DNA of 64,000 bases from NCBI RefSeq assembly GCF_008364685.1, contig NZ_VTTL01000006.1, positions 278,049 through 342,048 of the forward strand, given 5' to 3'. Source of the DNA: Xanthobacter oligotrophicus. Lineage in GTDB: Bacteria > Pseudomonadota > Alphaproteobacteria > Rhizobiales > Xanthobacteraceae. Positions 17,840 through 27,041 of this stretch are shown piece by piece (the first letter of the stretch is position 1; the number at the start of each line of letters is the position of its first letter). The position numbers and the translations under genes were made by a program. Under the pieces are notes generated by a model. It was not told the origin of the DNA, made no database searches, and saw nothing but the letters and a program-made list of their open reading frames with translations.

Positions 17840-19625
17840 GGGACTCTCCGGGCGGACGCTGTCCGCTGTCGATGGTGTCGGAAGGAAGGGGGGTGCCGCT
17901 GGCGTGGTGCGCGGCGACGAAGCCGAAGGTCATGGCTGGGCCGAGGGTGATGCCGCCCGCCGGATAGCGCCCGCCCATCACGCTCGACATGTCATTGCCC
18001 ACCGCATAGAGGCCGGCGATGGGCGTGCCCGAACCGTCCAGCACCCGGGCATGGGCATCGGTGGCGAGGCCGGCGAAGGTGCCGAGGCTGCCGGCCACCA
18101 CCTTCACCGCATAGAACGGTCCGTGGGCGATGGGTGCGACGCAGGGATTGGGCGTGTGCGCCGCATCCCCCTGCACCCGGTTGTAGAGGCTGGAGCCGCG
18201 GCCGAAGGCGGGGTCCTCGCCGCGCGCGGCGGCGTGATTGTACTCGGTGAGGGTCTGTTCGAGCCCGTCGGCATCGATGCCGCAGGCACGGGCCAGCTCG
18301 GCGAAGCTGTTGCCGCGCTTCAGATATCCGTTGGCGAGCCAGGGGCGCAGCGGGAATGGCCGGGGCCGGGTGCGGCCGAGGCCGTAGTGGCGCTGGAAGG
18401 GATGGTCGCAGATCATCCAGGCTTCCACGGGCGCGCCGGTGGGCGTCGCCGCCAGCAGCGCGCGCATCACGTCGTGATAGGAATCGGCTTCGTTGGCGAA
18501 GCGCCGCCCATCCCGCCGCACCATGATGAGGCCGGGCTTGGCGCGTTCGACGAGGTGGGGATAGGACGCCGGGGTGCCATCGGCCTGAGGAACCTGCGAC
18601 ACCGGTGCCCAGGCGCCGGCGTCGGAGAGGTCCGTACGCAGGCGGCCCCCCGCGGCCTCCCCCAGACGAATGCCGTCGCCGCCATTGGTCTGCGGCGCCG
18701 CCGACCAGTGCTCGCGGCCGGTCGGTGCGTGGGGAAACAGCGCCGCCTTGCGGGCGAGGTCATGGGGAAAGCCGCCGCTCGCCAGCACCACGCCGCGCCG
18801 CGCGTGGATCTCCTGCACCGTGGCTCCGGAGCCGGCGACGATGCCGCAGACCCGGCCGCCTTCCACCAGCATTTCATGGGCTGGAGAGGAGGCGAGGATG
18901 GTGACGCCGAGATCGTCGGCCGATTTCAGCAGGCGGGCGATGAGGGCGTTGCCGTTGACCAGCTTCATGCCGCGGCCGTGGCGCGCCACGTCGATGAAAT
19001 GGCGCAGGATGCGCCCGGCGGCATGGGAGAAGGAGGAGGGGTTGCGCGTGGCCTCCAGGAAATGGTGCATGTCGCGCCCTGCGGCGATGCCCATGCCGAA
19101 TGGGGAGATGAGGTCGAGGGGGGCGCGCAGATCGGAAATGCGCGCGCCGAGCAACCGTCCGTCGAACGGCGCCGCGCACAGCGAGCGCCCGCCCTTGGCC
19201 GAGCCGGGCGAGGTGTCGTGAAAATCGGGAACGGCGTTGCCGTCCACGAAGGCGAGGCTGGTGTTGCGGCGGAAGAAATCCACCATGCGCGGACCCTGCT
19301 CCAGCAGCATGGTGGCGAGGGCCTCGTCATAGGCGTTGCCCAGTTCGGCCTTCAGATAGGTACGCGGTGCCTCGATGTCCTCGACGATCCCGGCCTCCAC
19401 CGCCAGCGGATTGCGCGGGATCCACATCCATCCGCCCGACCAGGCGGTGGTGCCGCCGATCTTGCCATCCTTCTCCACCACGACCACCTCGAGGCCGAGG
19501 AAGGCGGCGGTGACGGCGGTGGCGAGGCCGCCCGCTCCCGAGCCCACCACCACGAGGTCGCAGGTTCGCGTCGCGTTTTGGTGTGCGGCGCCGGAGGGCG
19601 CAATGGGGCCGGGATGCTGGTTCAT
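17829..19625 (-). CDS. FAD-dependent keto-desaturase, 3-ketosteroid-1-dehydrogenase type
   Basis: 598 residues from the ATG at 19,625. FAD loop VVVGSGAGGLATAV followed by KIGGTTAWSGGWMWIPRNP; FANEADSYHDV; C-terminal MGGRYPAGGITLGPAMTFG. The tyrosine of the NE-x3-SY element and the Tyr-x3-Gly of YPAGG are kept, as in the other two copies, consistent with ketone-adjacent desaturation. It overlaps the next flavoprotein by ATGA and the NIPSNAP gene by 11 bases. Whether the three copies act on successive intermediates or different substrates is unknown. Confidence 0.87.
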   Translation of the reverse strand: MNQHPGPIAPSGAAHQNATRTCDLVVVGSGAGGLATAVTAAFLGLEVVVVEKDGKIGGTTAWSGGWMWIPRNPLAVEAGIVEDIEAPRTYLKAELGNAYDEALATMLLEQGPRMVDFFRRNTSLAFVDGNAVPDFHDTSPGSAKGGRSLCAAPFDGRLLGARISDLRAPLDLISPFGMGIAAGRDMHHFLEATRNPSSFSHAAGRILRHFIDVARHGRGMKLVNGNALIARLLKSADDLGVTILASSPAHEMLVEGGRVCGIVAGSGATVQEIHARRGVVLASGGFPHDLARKAALFPHAPTGREHWSAAPQTNGGDGIRLGEAAGGRLRTDLSDAGAWAPVSQVPQADGTPASYPHLVERAKPGLIMVRRDGRRFANEADSYHDVMRALLAATPTGAPVEAWMICDHPFQRHYGLGRTRPRPFPLRPWLANGYLKRGNSFAELARACGIDADGLEQTLTEYNHAAARGEDPAFGRGSSLYNRVQGDAAHTPNPCVAPIAHGPFYAVKVVAGSLGTFAGLATDAHARVLDGSGTPIAGLYAVGNDMSSVMGGRYPAGGITLGPAMTFGFVAAHHASGTPLPSDTIDSGQRPPGESHAL

Positions 19626-21343
19626 GGCCGCTGCTCCCCGGCTTCGCAGGCATGGCGCACGGCGCGATAGGCGAAGGTGATGGCAGGGCCGATGGTGATG
19701 CCGGGGCCGGGATAGGTGCCGCCCATGATGGACTGGGCCTCGTTGCCGCAGGCATAGAGGCCGGGAACCGGAGTGCCGTCCTCCTTCAGCACCCGCGCCC
19801 ATTCGTCGATAACGAGGCCGGTGGCGGCACCGATGTCGCCGGGATAAAGCCGCACGGCGTAGAAGGGCGCGGCTTTGATCGGGCCGAGGGTCGGATTGGG
19901 GCCGTGCGCCGCATCGCCGTTGATCCGGTGATAGGCGGTGGTGCCGCGGCCGAACTGCGTATCAACTCCGGTCTTGGAGTAGGCGTTCATGGCGCCGACG
20001 GTTTCTTCCAATACACCGGCATCCATGTTCAGCTTCGCCGCGAGGGCGGCGATGGTGGGTGCCTCCACCAGATAGCCGTCGTCGAGGAAGGGCTTCAGGT
20101 TGCGCGTGCCCATGCGCACCATGCCGAGGCCAAATCTCCTCAGGCCCACCGCATCGGTGATGATGAAGCAGGGGATGGTCGGCCGATCCCGGTTCGCCGC
20201 GAACATGGCCTTGCCGAACTGGTGGTAGGAGGTGGATTCGTTCACGAAGCGCCGCCCCGTCTGATCCACGCACACGGTGCCGGGCTTGGAGCGGTCCATC
20301 ACGAAATGGGGGAAGACGGCGGTGGAGCCATCGGCGCGGCTGCGCACCGAGACGGGCGCCCAGAAGGCCGGCTGGTCGCCCCCCGTGCCGAAGCGGGCCC
20401 CGAGCTTCATGGCGAGGTCCTGCATGGAGCCGGTATGTCCGGGCGCGGCAGGGCTGTAGGCGGGTGTCGGCCGGGGCAGAAGCTCGGCCCGGCGGGTGGG
20501 GTGGCGGTTGAAGCCGCCCGCCGCGATCACCATCCCACGACGGACGCGGATTAGCCGCTCCGTACCGTTCTGCGCCACCGTGACGCCTTCAACGCCACCG
20601 CGCCCCGCGTCGACGTCGCGGACGGTGGCTTCCAGCAGAATGGGGACGTTGCGCGCCTTGAGAGAGGCGAGCATGCGCCCGACCAGGGCATTTCCCATCA
20701 CCAGCCGGCTGCCGCGCCTCTGCGCCAGCCGGTCCCGGCCGTACCAGGCGAGGATCGCGGCGGCATGCCGGAACGAACGCCAGGACTTCGTCAGTCCCAG
20801 CAGGTGCCCGATGTCGGTGCGGTCGATCATCATGCCGCCGAGGATGGTGAATTCCGGGATTGGCGGCCGGATGCGCGCGAGGTCCGCACCGAGGCTGCGA
20901 CCGTCAAAGGGCACCGGCTCCAGTGCCCGCCCGCGCAAGGTGGCGCCCTCATGGTCCTGCTCATAGTCCGGATGGGTGGCGTAGGGGCGAAAGCGCACCT
21001 GCGATTGGTCTTCGAGGGTGGCGATGGCCTCGGGTCCGCTCTCCAGGAAGGCGCGCCGCAGCACCGCCGGGGAACGGTTGCCCACCACGCCGTCCAGGAA
21101 GCGCTCGGCGTTCTCGAGGCTGTCGTCCGCGGCCACCTCGGTGGAGTGCCGGTTCATGGGGATCCAGGTGGTGGCCGCGGACAAGGCGGTGGTGCCGCCG
21201 ATGTATTCGGTGCGCTCCACCAGCAGCACCTTCAGATCGGCGATGGCGGCGAACAGCGCCGTCGCCATGCCGCCGGCTCCGGAGCCGACGACGACGAGGT
21301 CATAGACGTCGTTTGGGGGGAGGGCGTCCAGGGTGGTGATCAT
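19622..21343 (-). CDS. FAD-dependent keto-desaturase, 3-ketosteroid-1-dehydrogenase type
   Basis: 573 residues; FAD loop VVVGSGAGGMATAL, YIGGTTALSAATTWIPMN, FVNESTSYHQFGKAM and C-terminal MGGTYPGPGITIGPAITFA. It is the most divergent of the three local copies (AAT in place of SGG after the GGTTA motif) but keeps the two tyrosine positions and the YPGPG glycine. It is translationally coupled to the 17,829 copy and lies nine bases from the shikimate-dehydrogenase homologue upstream. Confidence 0.86.
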   Translation of the reverse strand: MITTLDALPPNDVYDLVVVGSGAGGMATALFAAIADLKVLLVERTEYIGGTTALSAATTWIPMNRHSTEVAADDSLENAERFLDGVVGNRSPAVLRRAFLESGPEAIATLEDQSQVRFRPYATHPDYEQDHEGATLRGRALEPVPFDGRSLGADLARIRPPIPEFTILGGMMIDRTDIGHLLGLTKSWRSFRHAAAILAWYGRDRLAQRRGSRLVMGNALVGRMLASLKARNVPILLEATVRDVDAGRGGVEGVTVAQNGTERLIRVRRGMVIAAGGFNRHPTRRAELLPRPTPAYSPAAPGHTGSMQDLAMKLGARFGTGGDQPAFWAPVSVRSRADGSTAVFPHFVMDRSKPGTVCVDQTGRRFVNESTSYHQFGKAMFAANRDRPTIPCFIITDAVGLRRFGLGMVRMGTRNLKPFLDDGYLVEAPTIAALAAKLNMDAGVLEETVGAMNAYSKTGVDTQFGRGTTAYHRINGDAAHGPNPTLGPIKAAPFYAVRLYPGDIGAATGLVIDEWARVLKEDGTPVPGLYACGNEAQSIMGGTYPGPGITIGPAITFAYRAVRHACEAGEQRP

Positions 21344-21352
21344 GGCGCCGGC

Positions 21353-22159
21353 TCAAGCGTTGGAGTCGGTGTGCAGCAGAAAATCCACCATCTTTTCCTG
21401 CAGGGCGAAGTACATTTCGGTGCCGGTGGAGGTGGGGCAGCCGGCGGCGCGGGCGGCGGCGATCAGCGGCGATACCGCCGGCTGGGTGATGACACAGCCC
21501 ACATGGGTGGCAGGCGCGAGCCTCGTCACATCCACGGGCAGCGGATCGCCCTCCTTCATGCCCATGGGCGTGGCATTGGCGACGAGGTCGAAGCCGGCGG
21601 GATCGGTGGAGCCCACCACCGCCCGGCCCTTGCCGAGCGTGTTGAGGCGGGCGACGATGGCATCGCGTCGCGCCCCGTCGGCGTCATGGATGGCGAGCTC
21701 GGCGACGCCCGCATCGATCAGGGCGAGAGCGATGGCGGAGCCCGCGCCGCCCGCCCCCACCAGCAGCGCCCGCTTGCCGGCAGGATCGAAGCCCGCATTG
21801 ACCGCGGCGCCGACGAAGCCGAGGCCGTCCACGATGTCGCCGTACCAGCCACCCTCGGGCCGCTGGCGCATGATGTTCACCGAGCCGATGAAGGCGGCGC
21901 GGTCGGAGGCTTCGGCGCAGTGGGAAAAGCAGCCGAACTTGTGGGGCACGGTGACGACGACGCCGCCGAGATTTTTCAGCTTGCCCGAGACGGCGAGCAG
22001 GTCGCCGAGATCCCCGGTTCCCACCTGCACCGGCACAAGGATGCCGTCATGATTGCGGGAGAGAAAGGCTGCCGTCATGCCGGCGGGGGATTTCACCTGG
22101 GCGATCGGATCGCCGACGATGATGTAGAGGCGGGTTGCGCCGGACAGGTCGATGTTCAT
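21353..22159 (-). CDS. Shikimate/quinate dehydrogenase-family protein (AroE-like)
   Basis: 268 residues with the two-domain AroE fold: N-terminal VGDPIAQVKSPAGM, VVVTVPHK bearing the catalytic lysine, IGSVN, GDIVDGLGF bearing the catalytic aspartate, and Rossmann loop LVGAGGAGSAIALAL. The canonical substrate-binding Ser-x-Ser is reduced to a single serine (VKSP), so the ligand may differ from shikimate. Its place inside a catabolic operon suggests oxidation of a hydroaromatic acid rather than biosynthesis. Confidence 0.85.
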   Translation of the reverse strand: MNIDLSGATRLYIIVGDPIAQVKSPAGMTAAFLSRNHDGILVPVQVGTGDLGDLLAVSGKLKNLGGVVVTVPHKFGCFSHCAEASDRAAFIGSVNIMRQRPEGGWYGDIVDGLGFVGAAVNAGFDPAGKRALLVGAGGAGSAIALALIDAGVAELAIHDADGARRDAIVARLNTLGKGRAVVGSTDPAGFDLVANATPMGMKEGDPLPVDVTRLAPATHVGCVITQPAVSPLIAAARAAGCPTSTGTEMYFALQEKMVDFLLHTDSNA

Positions 22160-22185
22160 GGGGGGCTCCGTGGAGAGGGCGCGCG

Positions 22186-24714
22186 TCAGCTGGCCGCGGC
22201 GATGAGGTCTTCGCCCTGCACCACGCCGAGGAGGCGGGCCTGCAAGGCGTGATCGGCTTCCAGCCGCCCGGCGTCACCGGCGAAGGCCACCTGTCCGTTC
22301 ACCAGGACATAGGCGCGGTCGACGATGGGCAGGACGGTTTCGGTGTGGTGCTCGACGATCACCATGGCCACCTTGCCGCGCAGCTTCACGAGGGCTTCCA
22401 TGACCTCGTTGACCACGGCGGGCGCGAGGCCCTCGAACGGCTCGTCGAGCAGGATCAGCTTGGACGGCATCACCAGGGCGCGGGCAATGGCCACCATCTG
22501 GCGCTCGCCGCCGGAGAGGTTCTCTGCCCGCGCCGACTGGCGGGTCTTGAGCCGCGGGAACAGCTCGAACACCTCGTCCAGGCTGATGCCGCCGGGCCGG
22601 GCCGCCAGCTGGAGATTTTCCACCACCGTCAGGTTGGGGAACAGGCGCCGGCCTTCTGGCACCAGGGAGATGCCGCGGCGGTTGATCTCGTAGGGGCGCA
22701 GGCCGGTCAGCGCCTCGCCCTTCAGCTTCAACTCGCCGGCCGCGAGGGGCAGGCTGCCGGTGAGGGCGCGCAAGGTGGTGGTCTTGCCCACGCCGTTGCG
22801 GCCGAGCAGCGCCACCGCCTCGCCCTCATGCACCACGAGATCGATGCCGGTGAGGACGCTGGAGCCGTTGTAGCCGGCGACCATGCCTTTGGCCTCGAGG
22901 AGGATCGGCGCTGCGGCATGGGCTTGGCGCTCCACTGCCGGAGGGGCCGCGCGTTCGCCGTCCTTGGCTGCGCCGAGATAGGCGGCGATCACCTCCGGAT
23001 GGGCGGCCACCTCCAGCGGCGGTCCGTCGGCGACGATGCGGCCCTGGTGCAGCACCGAGATGCGATCGGAGATGGCAAGGACCCGGTCGATGTCGTGCTC
23101 GATGAGCAGCACCGCATGGCTGCGCGACAATCGCTTGATGAGATCGGCCACCACCACGCGGTCCGCCTCGGCGAGACCGGCCAGCGGTTCGTCCAGGAGC
23201 AGCAGCTTGGAGTCGATGGAGAGCGTGACGGCGATCTCCAGCAGACGCTTGGCGCCGTGGGGCAGATCGGCGCTGCGCGCGGCCGCCTTGTCGGCCAGGC
23301 CGACGGCGTCGAGCAGCGACCAGGCCCGGGCGTTGATCGCATCCAGGCGATGGGCGTCCACGAACAGGCCCCGCGCTCCGCGCCGCTGCGCCTGTACCGC
23401 GATGCGCACGTTCTCGAACACGGTAAGGTGCGGGAAGATCGACAGGATCTGGAACGAGCGCCCCATGCCCAGCCTCGCGCGGGCGTGAAGCGGCAGGCGG
23501 GTGACGTCGGCTCCCTCGAACAGGACCTGTCCGGCCGTCGGTGGCAGCACGCCCGTGAGCATGTTGAAGAAGGTGGTCTTGCCGGCGCCGTTCGGCCCGA
23601 TGATGGTGTGCAGCGTGTTGGGATAGACGGTGAAGTCGATGCTCCTGGCCGTGACGAGGCTGCCGAAGCTCTTGTTGAGCCCTCGCGTCTCGAGGATCGG
23701 CTTGCGCGAGTCGAGCGCCTGCAACGCGCTGGAATAAGGCACGATCAGCCCCGGGCGCTGTGGGATGGTATTGCGTGTCAGGGTCCAGCGCTCGCAGCGG
23801 AACAGCCGCTGGACGAGGCCCTGGATCCCTTCCGGGGAGAACAGCGCGAAGGCAATGAGCAGCGGGGCAAAGATCAGCCACCAGTTCTCGGTGATGGCGG
23901 AGAGGCGGTTTTCGAGCACGATGAAGGTGATGGCGCCCCACAGCGGCCCGAGGAAGTGGTGCACGCCGCCGAGCACCGTCATCAGCAGGCTGTCGCCCGC
24001 ATGCTGCCAGCCGAGATTGTTGGCATAGACGCCCTGCAGCAGGAAGGTCAGCAGCGCGCCGGCATAGCCGACCACGACCGCGCACAGGATGAAGCCCACG
24101 AGCCGCACCCGGTAGACGTCATAGCCGAGGCTCGCCGCCCGCACGTCATTGTCGCGCACTGCCTGGAGCACGCGTCCGAACGGAGCGTGGGCGAGCCGCC
24201 ACAGCAGCCACATCACCCCGACCACGGTCGTCACCACGAAGACATGGAAGGTCAGCGGGCTCTCCATGAGCGGTCGCGGAACGCCCTGGATGCCGTTCTC
24301 GCCGCCGGTGACGGAGGTCCATTTGAAGGCGACTTCGAACGCGATCTGCGAGCAGGCGAGCGTCAAAAGGGAAAAATAGAGCCCCTTGCGCCTCAGGATG
24401 ACGGCGCCGATGCCAAGGCCCAGCAGGGCGGCGAACACCATCGACAGCCCCAGCGCGCCGATCTCGTTGCCGCCGAGCCCGAGGATGAAATAGGCCGCGG
24501 CATAACTTGTACAGCCGAAGAAGACCGATGCGCCGAAGGGCACAAGGCCGGTATAACCGATCAGCAGGTTCACCCCGGCGCCGTAGAGCGCGTAGATGGC
24601 GATCTGGGTGACGAGCTGGATCGGGGCGCCGAGGGCGAGCCACAACGCGCTGAGCGCGCCCAGCACCAGGGCGGTCCACAGGACGGGATGGAGGAGTACG
24701 GCGCGGAGGGTCAT
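22186..24714 (-). CDS. Fused Liv-type ABC permease and two ATPases (LivM-LivG-LivF in one chain)
   Basis: One uninterrupted 842-residue frame from the ATG at 24,714. Residues about 1-330 are a LivM permease (hydrophobic, GAGVNLLIGYTGLVPFGASV). Residues about 345-600 are a LivG ATPase (Walker A GPNGAGKTT near 372, LLLLDEPLAGLA). Residues about 615-842 are LivF (Walker A GRNGVGKTT near 638, LSGGERQ, LILLDEPFEGLAP). The LivG signature reads LPHGAKR, away from the usual LSxGxQR form. These proteins are normally two or three separate chains. It overlaps livH by ATGA. Imports the ligand of the binding protein at 25,674. Confidence 0.92.
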   Translation of the reverse strand: MTLRAVLLHPVLWTALVLGALSALWLALGAPIQLVTQIAIYALYGAGVNLLIGYTGLVPFGASVFFGCTSYAAAYFILGLGGNEIGALGLSMVFAALLGLGIGAVILRRKGLYFSLLTLACSQIAFEVAFKWTSVTGGENGIQGVPRPLMESPLTFHVFVVTTVVGVMWLLWRLAHAPFGRVLQAVRDNDVRAASLGYDVYRVRLVGFILCAVVVGYAGALLTFLLQGVYANNLGWQHAGDSLLMTVLGGVHHFLGPLWGAITFIVLENRLSAITENWWLIFAPLLIAFALFSPEGIQGLVQRLFRCERWTLTRNTIPQRPGLIVPYSSALQALDSRKPILETRGLNKSFGSLVTARSIDFTVYPNTLHTIIGPNGAGKTTFFNMLTGVLPPTAGQVLFEGADVTRLPLHARARLGMGRSFQILSIFPHLTVFENVRIAVQAQRRGARGLFVDAHRLDAINARAWSLLDAVGLADKAAARSADLPHGAKRLLEIAVTLSIDSKLLLLDEPLAGLAEADRVVVADLIKRLSRSHAVLLIEHDIDRVLAISDRISVLHQGRIVADGPPLEVAAHPEVIAAYLGAAKDGERAAPPAVERQAHAAAPILLEAKGMVAGYNGSSVLTGIDLVVHEGEAVALLGRNGVGKTTTLRALTGSLPLAAGELKLKGEALTGLRPYEINRRGISLVPEGRRLFPNLTVVENLQLAARPGGISLDEVFELFPRLKTRQSARAENLSGGERQMVAIARALVMPSKLILLDEPFEGLAPAVVNEVMEALVKLRGKVAMVIVEHHTETVLPIVDRAYVLVNGQVAFAGDAGRLEADHALQARLLGVVQGEDLIAAAS

Positions 24715-25586
24715 TCGAAGCGCTCCCACTTCTCGCCGAAGAGGCCGCGAGGGCGCGCGATGAGGACGACGGCCATGAGCACGTACATCGCGACGCCGGA
24801 CCAATCGGGATAGAATTGAACTGTCAGGGCGGTGACGAGGCCCACCATGAGGCCGGCGACGATGGCGCCGCGGTAGGAACCGAGGCCGCCGATGGTGACG
24901 ATGACGAAGGCCGGCATGATCGCCGCCGCGCCGATGGCGGGGCTCACGGTCCAGAGTGGCCCGGCCAGCATGCCGGCGAGGCCGGCGAGCAGGCAGCCGA
25001 TGCCGAACACGCCCGAAAGCACGATGGGCAGGTTTATGCCGAGCAGGCCCACCATCTCGGGATCGCGCGAGCCGGCCCGGATGATGCGGCCGAACGGCGT
25101 GTAGGCTAGGAACGCCCAGAAGGCGACCAGCGCTGCGATGGTCACGCACAAAACCGCAACGCGGTAGGTGGTGATCAGGATCGCGCCCCATTCCACGAAG
25201 CCGGCCAGCGGCCTCGGCGGACTGAAGGGCTGGGGTGCGCCGCCGAAGATGAGCCGCAGCAGCGCCTCCACCAGCAGGGCCAGGGCGAAGGTGAGGATCA
25301 GGCTGATGAGGGGCTCCTTGTCATAGAGCCGCCGGATCAGAACCATCTCCACGACCATGCCGATGAGGCCGGTGAGCAGCGGTGCGAGCAGCGCCGCGCC
25401 CCATCCGAACTGTTGCGTCAGCACCAGAGCAAGATAGGCGCCGATGGCGAAGAAGGCGCCGTGCGCAAAGTTCACGATGCCCAGCATGCCGAAGATGATC
25501 GACAGGCCGACAGCAATCAGAACGTAGAGAAATCCAAGTACCAGGCCATTTACGGCCTGTGATAAGATCATGTCGAGCATTACCAT
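24711..25586 (-). CDS. Liv-type ABC permease, LivH family
   Basis: Inner-membrane permease of 291 residues with about eight hydrophobic helices and the LivH opening SQAVNGLVLGFLYVLIAVGLS plus GMLGIVNFAHGAFFAIGAY. It pairs with the LivM part of the downstream fusion, with which it overlaps by four bases. The ATG at 25,586 is only two bases from a GAGG site; the in-frame ATG at 25,580 has better spacing and may be the real start. Confidence 0.92.
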   Translation of the reverse strand: MVMLDMILSQAVNGLVLGFLYVLIAVGLSIIFGMLGIVNFAHGAFFAIGAYLALVLTQQFGWGAALLAPLLTGLIGMVVEMVLIRRLYDKEPLISLILTFALALLVEALLRLIFGGAPQPFSPPRPLAGFVEWGAILITTYRVAVLCVTIAALVAFWAFLAYTPFGRIIRAGSRDPEMVGLLGINLPIVLSGVFGIGCLLAGLAGMLAGPLWTVSPAIGAAAIMPAFVIVTIGGLGSYRGAIVAGLMVGLVTALTVQFYPDWSGVAMYVLMAVVLIARPRGLFGEKWERFE

Positions 25587-25673
25587 GTCCTCGTGGGGGC
25601 AGTCGCGCGCGACCGGTCGCGGTCCCGTGTGGGGCCGCGTCCAGGACTTCGTGCGCCGCGAAGCAGCGGATGC

Positions 25674-26927
25674 TCAGATGCTGTCCATCTTGCAGGCCGA
25701 GGCGGTCTCGGGGCCGTAGAGGGCGTCCGCCTCGGCCTCGGTCTTCGGCACCTCCGCCTTGACGTCGAAGAAGTCCCACTTGTCGGTAATCTTGGGCTTC
25801 ACGCCGAGCACGACCACGGTGCTCGTCAGCTGGTGGTCGAAGGGCCGGAAGGAGATTTCGCGCGTCCCGCCGCGTCGGGTCTGCCAGCGCTCGAGGGCGT
25901 TGACGACCGCCGTCGAATCCGTGGAGCCCGCGGCCTCGATGGAGTCGAGAAGGATGTTGGTGCCGAACCATCCCATCCAGGCTTTGTCAGCTGGAGGGCG
26001 ATTGTATTTCTTCTCGTATGCCGCCGTCATGGCCTGTTCATCTGGCGGATTGGCGGGGTTCTTATAGTACCAGGTGCTCGTGTAGAGGCCGTCGGCGGCC
26101 TCGGGCCCCACGCCCCACAGGTCGGTGTTGCCCACCGCAATTTCCGCGAACGGGATGCGACCACGCATGCCCAGTTCGTTCCATTGCTTCAGGAAACCCA
26201 TGAGGTCGCTGCCGGCGATGCCGCCGATGACGACGTCGGGCTTGGCGGCGCGAATCTTCAGGATGAAGGAGGAGAAGTCCTGCGTGCCCACGGGCACGTC
26301 ATCGGCACCCACGATGGTTCCGCCGATCTCTTTGGCGTACTGGCCGAAGAAGCGCTTGATGTCCTGGCCGAAGGCATAGGCGGCCGTCAGCAGGTACCAT
26401 TTCTTGCCGATGGCGGCGGCCTGAGGGGCCAGCACCCGTGCCTGCACCTCCACCGGGGCCTGGGTGCGGAAGGTGTAGCGATTGCAGGATGCGCCGGTCA
26501 GGGCGTCGGCCGCCGCATTGGTGGCGATGAAGGGCACTTTTGCCTTCTTGGCCACCGCCGAGATGGCGAAGGCGTGGGACGAGAGCGCCCCGCCGACAAG
26601 GCCCGCCACCTTGTGCTCGCCGACCAGGCGCTCGGCATTCTGCTGGGCGCCCTGCGGATTGGGCTCATCGAGCCAGACAATCTCCGTCGGCCGCCCAAGC
26701 AGGGTTCCGCCGCGCTGCTCCAGCGCAAGGAAGCTGCCCTGGGCGAGATGCTCGGATTGGCCGACGATAGGACCGGTCTTGCCGTAGAGCATGCCGATGC
26801 GGATCGGCTCGGCTGCATGGGCGCGGCCGACCCACGGCATGGCGACGGCACCGGCGGTCGCGCCGAGCAGCAGGTTGCGTCGATTGATGGCGAATGCGCC
26901 GGAGCGCGGACTCGTTTCGTCGCCCAT
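25674..26927 (-). CDS. Liv-type ABC substrate-binding protein
   Basis: Periplasmic binding protein of 417 residues from the ATG at 26,927 (GGGAGGACAGG upstream), with a Tat-like leader around NRRNLLLGATAGAVAMPWVG ending RAHA. Mature protein begins AEPIRIGMLYGKTGPIVGQS. It heads the operon livK-livH-livMGF and is divergent from the IclR gene. Many members of this subfamily bind aromatic or alicyclic carboxylates; the ligand is not determined. Confidence 0.9.
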   Translation of the reverse strand: MGDETSPRSGAFAINRRNLLLGATAGAVAMPWVGRAHAAEPIRIGMLYGKTGPIVGQSEHLAQGSFLALEQRGGTLLGRPTEIVWLDEPNPQGAQQNAERLVGEHKVAGLVGGALSSHAFAISAVAKKAKVPFIATNAAADALTGASCNRYTFRTQAPVEVQARVLAPQAAAIGKKWYLLTAAYAFGQDIKRFFGQYAKEIGGTIVGADDVPVGTQDFSSFILKIRAAKPDVVIGGIAGSDLMGFLKQWNELGMRGRIPFAEIAVGNTDLWGVGPEAADGLYTSTWYYKNPANPPDEQAMTAAYEKKYNRPPADKAWMGWFGTNILLDSIEAAGSTDSTAVVNALERWQTRRGGTREISFRPFDHQLTSTVVVLGVKPKITDKWDFFDVKAEVPKTEAEADALYGPETASACKMDSI

Positions 26928-27041
26928 CCTGTCCTCCCTGGAAGGCGTTTTTCCCGGAATGTCCGCTTTGCGGATTTTTTGGTGGTGGTCCGCGGGCTCG
27001 CCATGGAGCCCGTCACTGGACGGCTCATTCGGTAGCACGAC

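Noticed and set aside
17838..19670. 610-residue open frame on the plus strand
   Set aside because: Entirely antisense to the second keto-desaturase gene, with no recognisable domain.
22135..24813. 892-residue open frame on the plus strand
   Set aside because: Antisense to the LivMGF fusion; composition is that of a shadow frame and no motif is present.
24714..25191. N-terminal extension of the LivMGF fusion
   Set aside because: The frame is open upstream of 24,714 but overlaps livH and encodes no similarity; the ATG at 24,714 overlapping the livH stop is the natural start.
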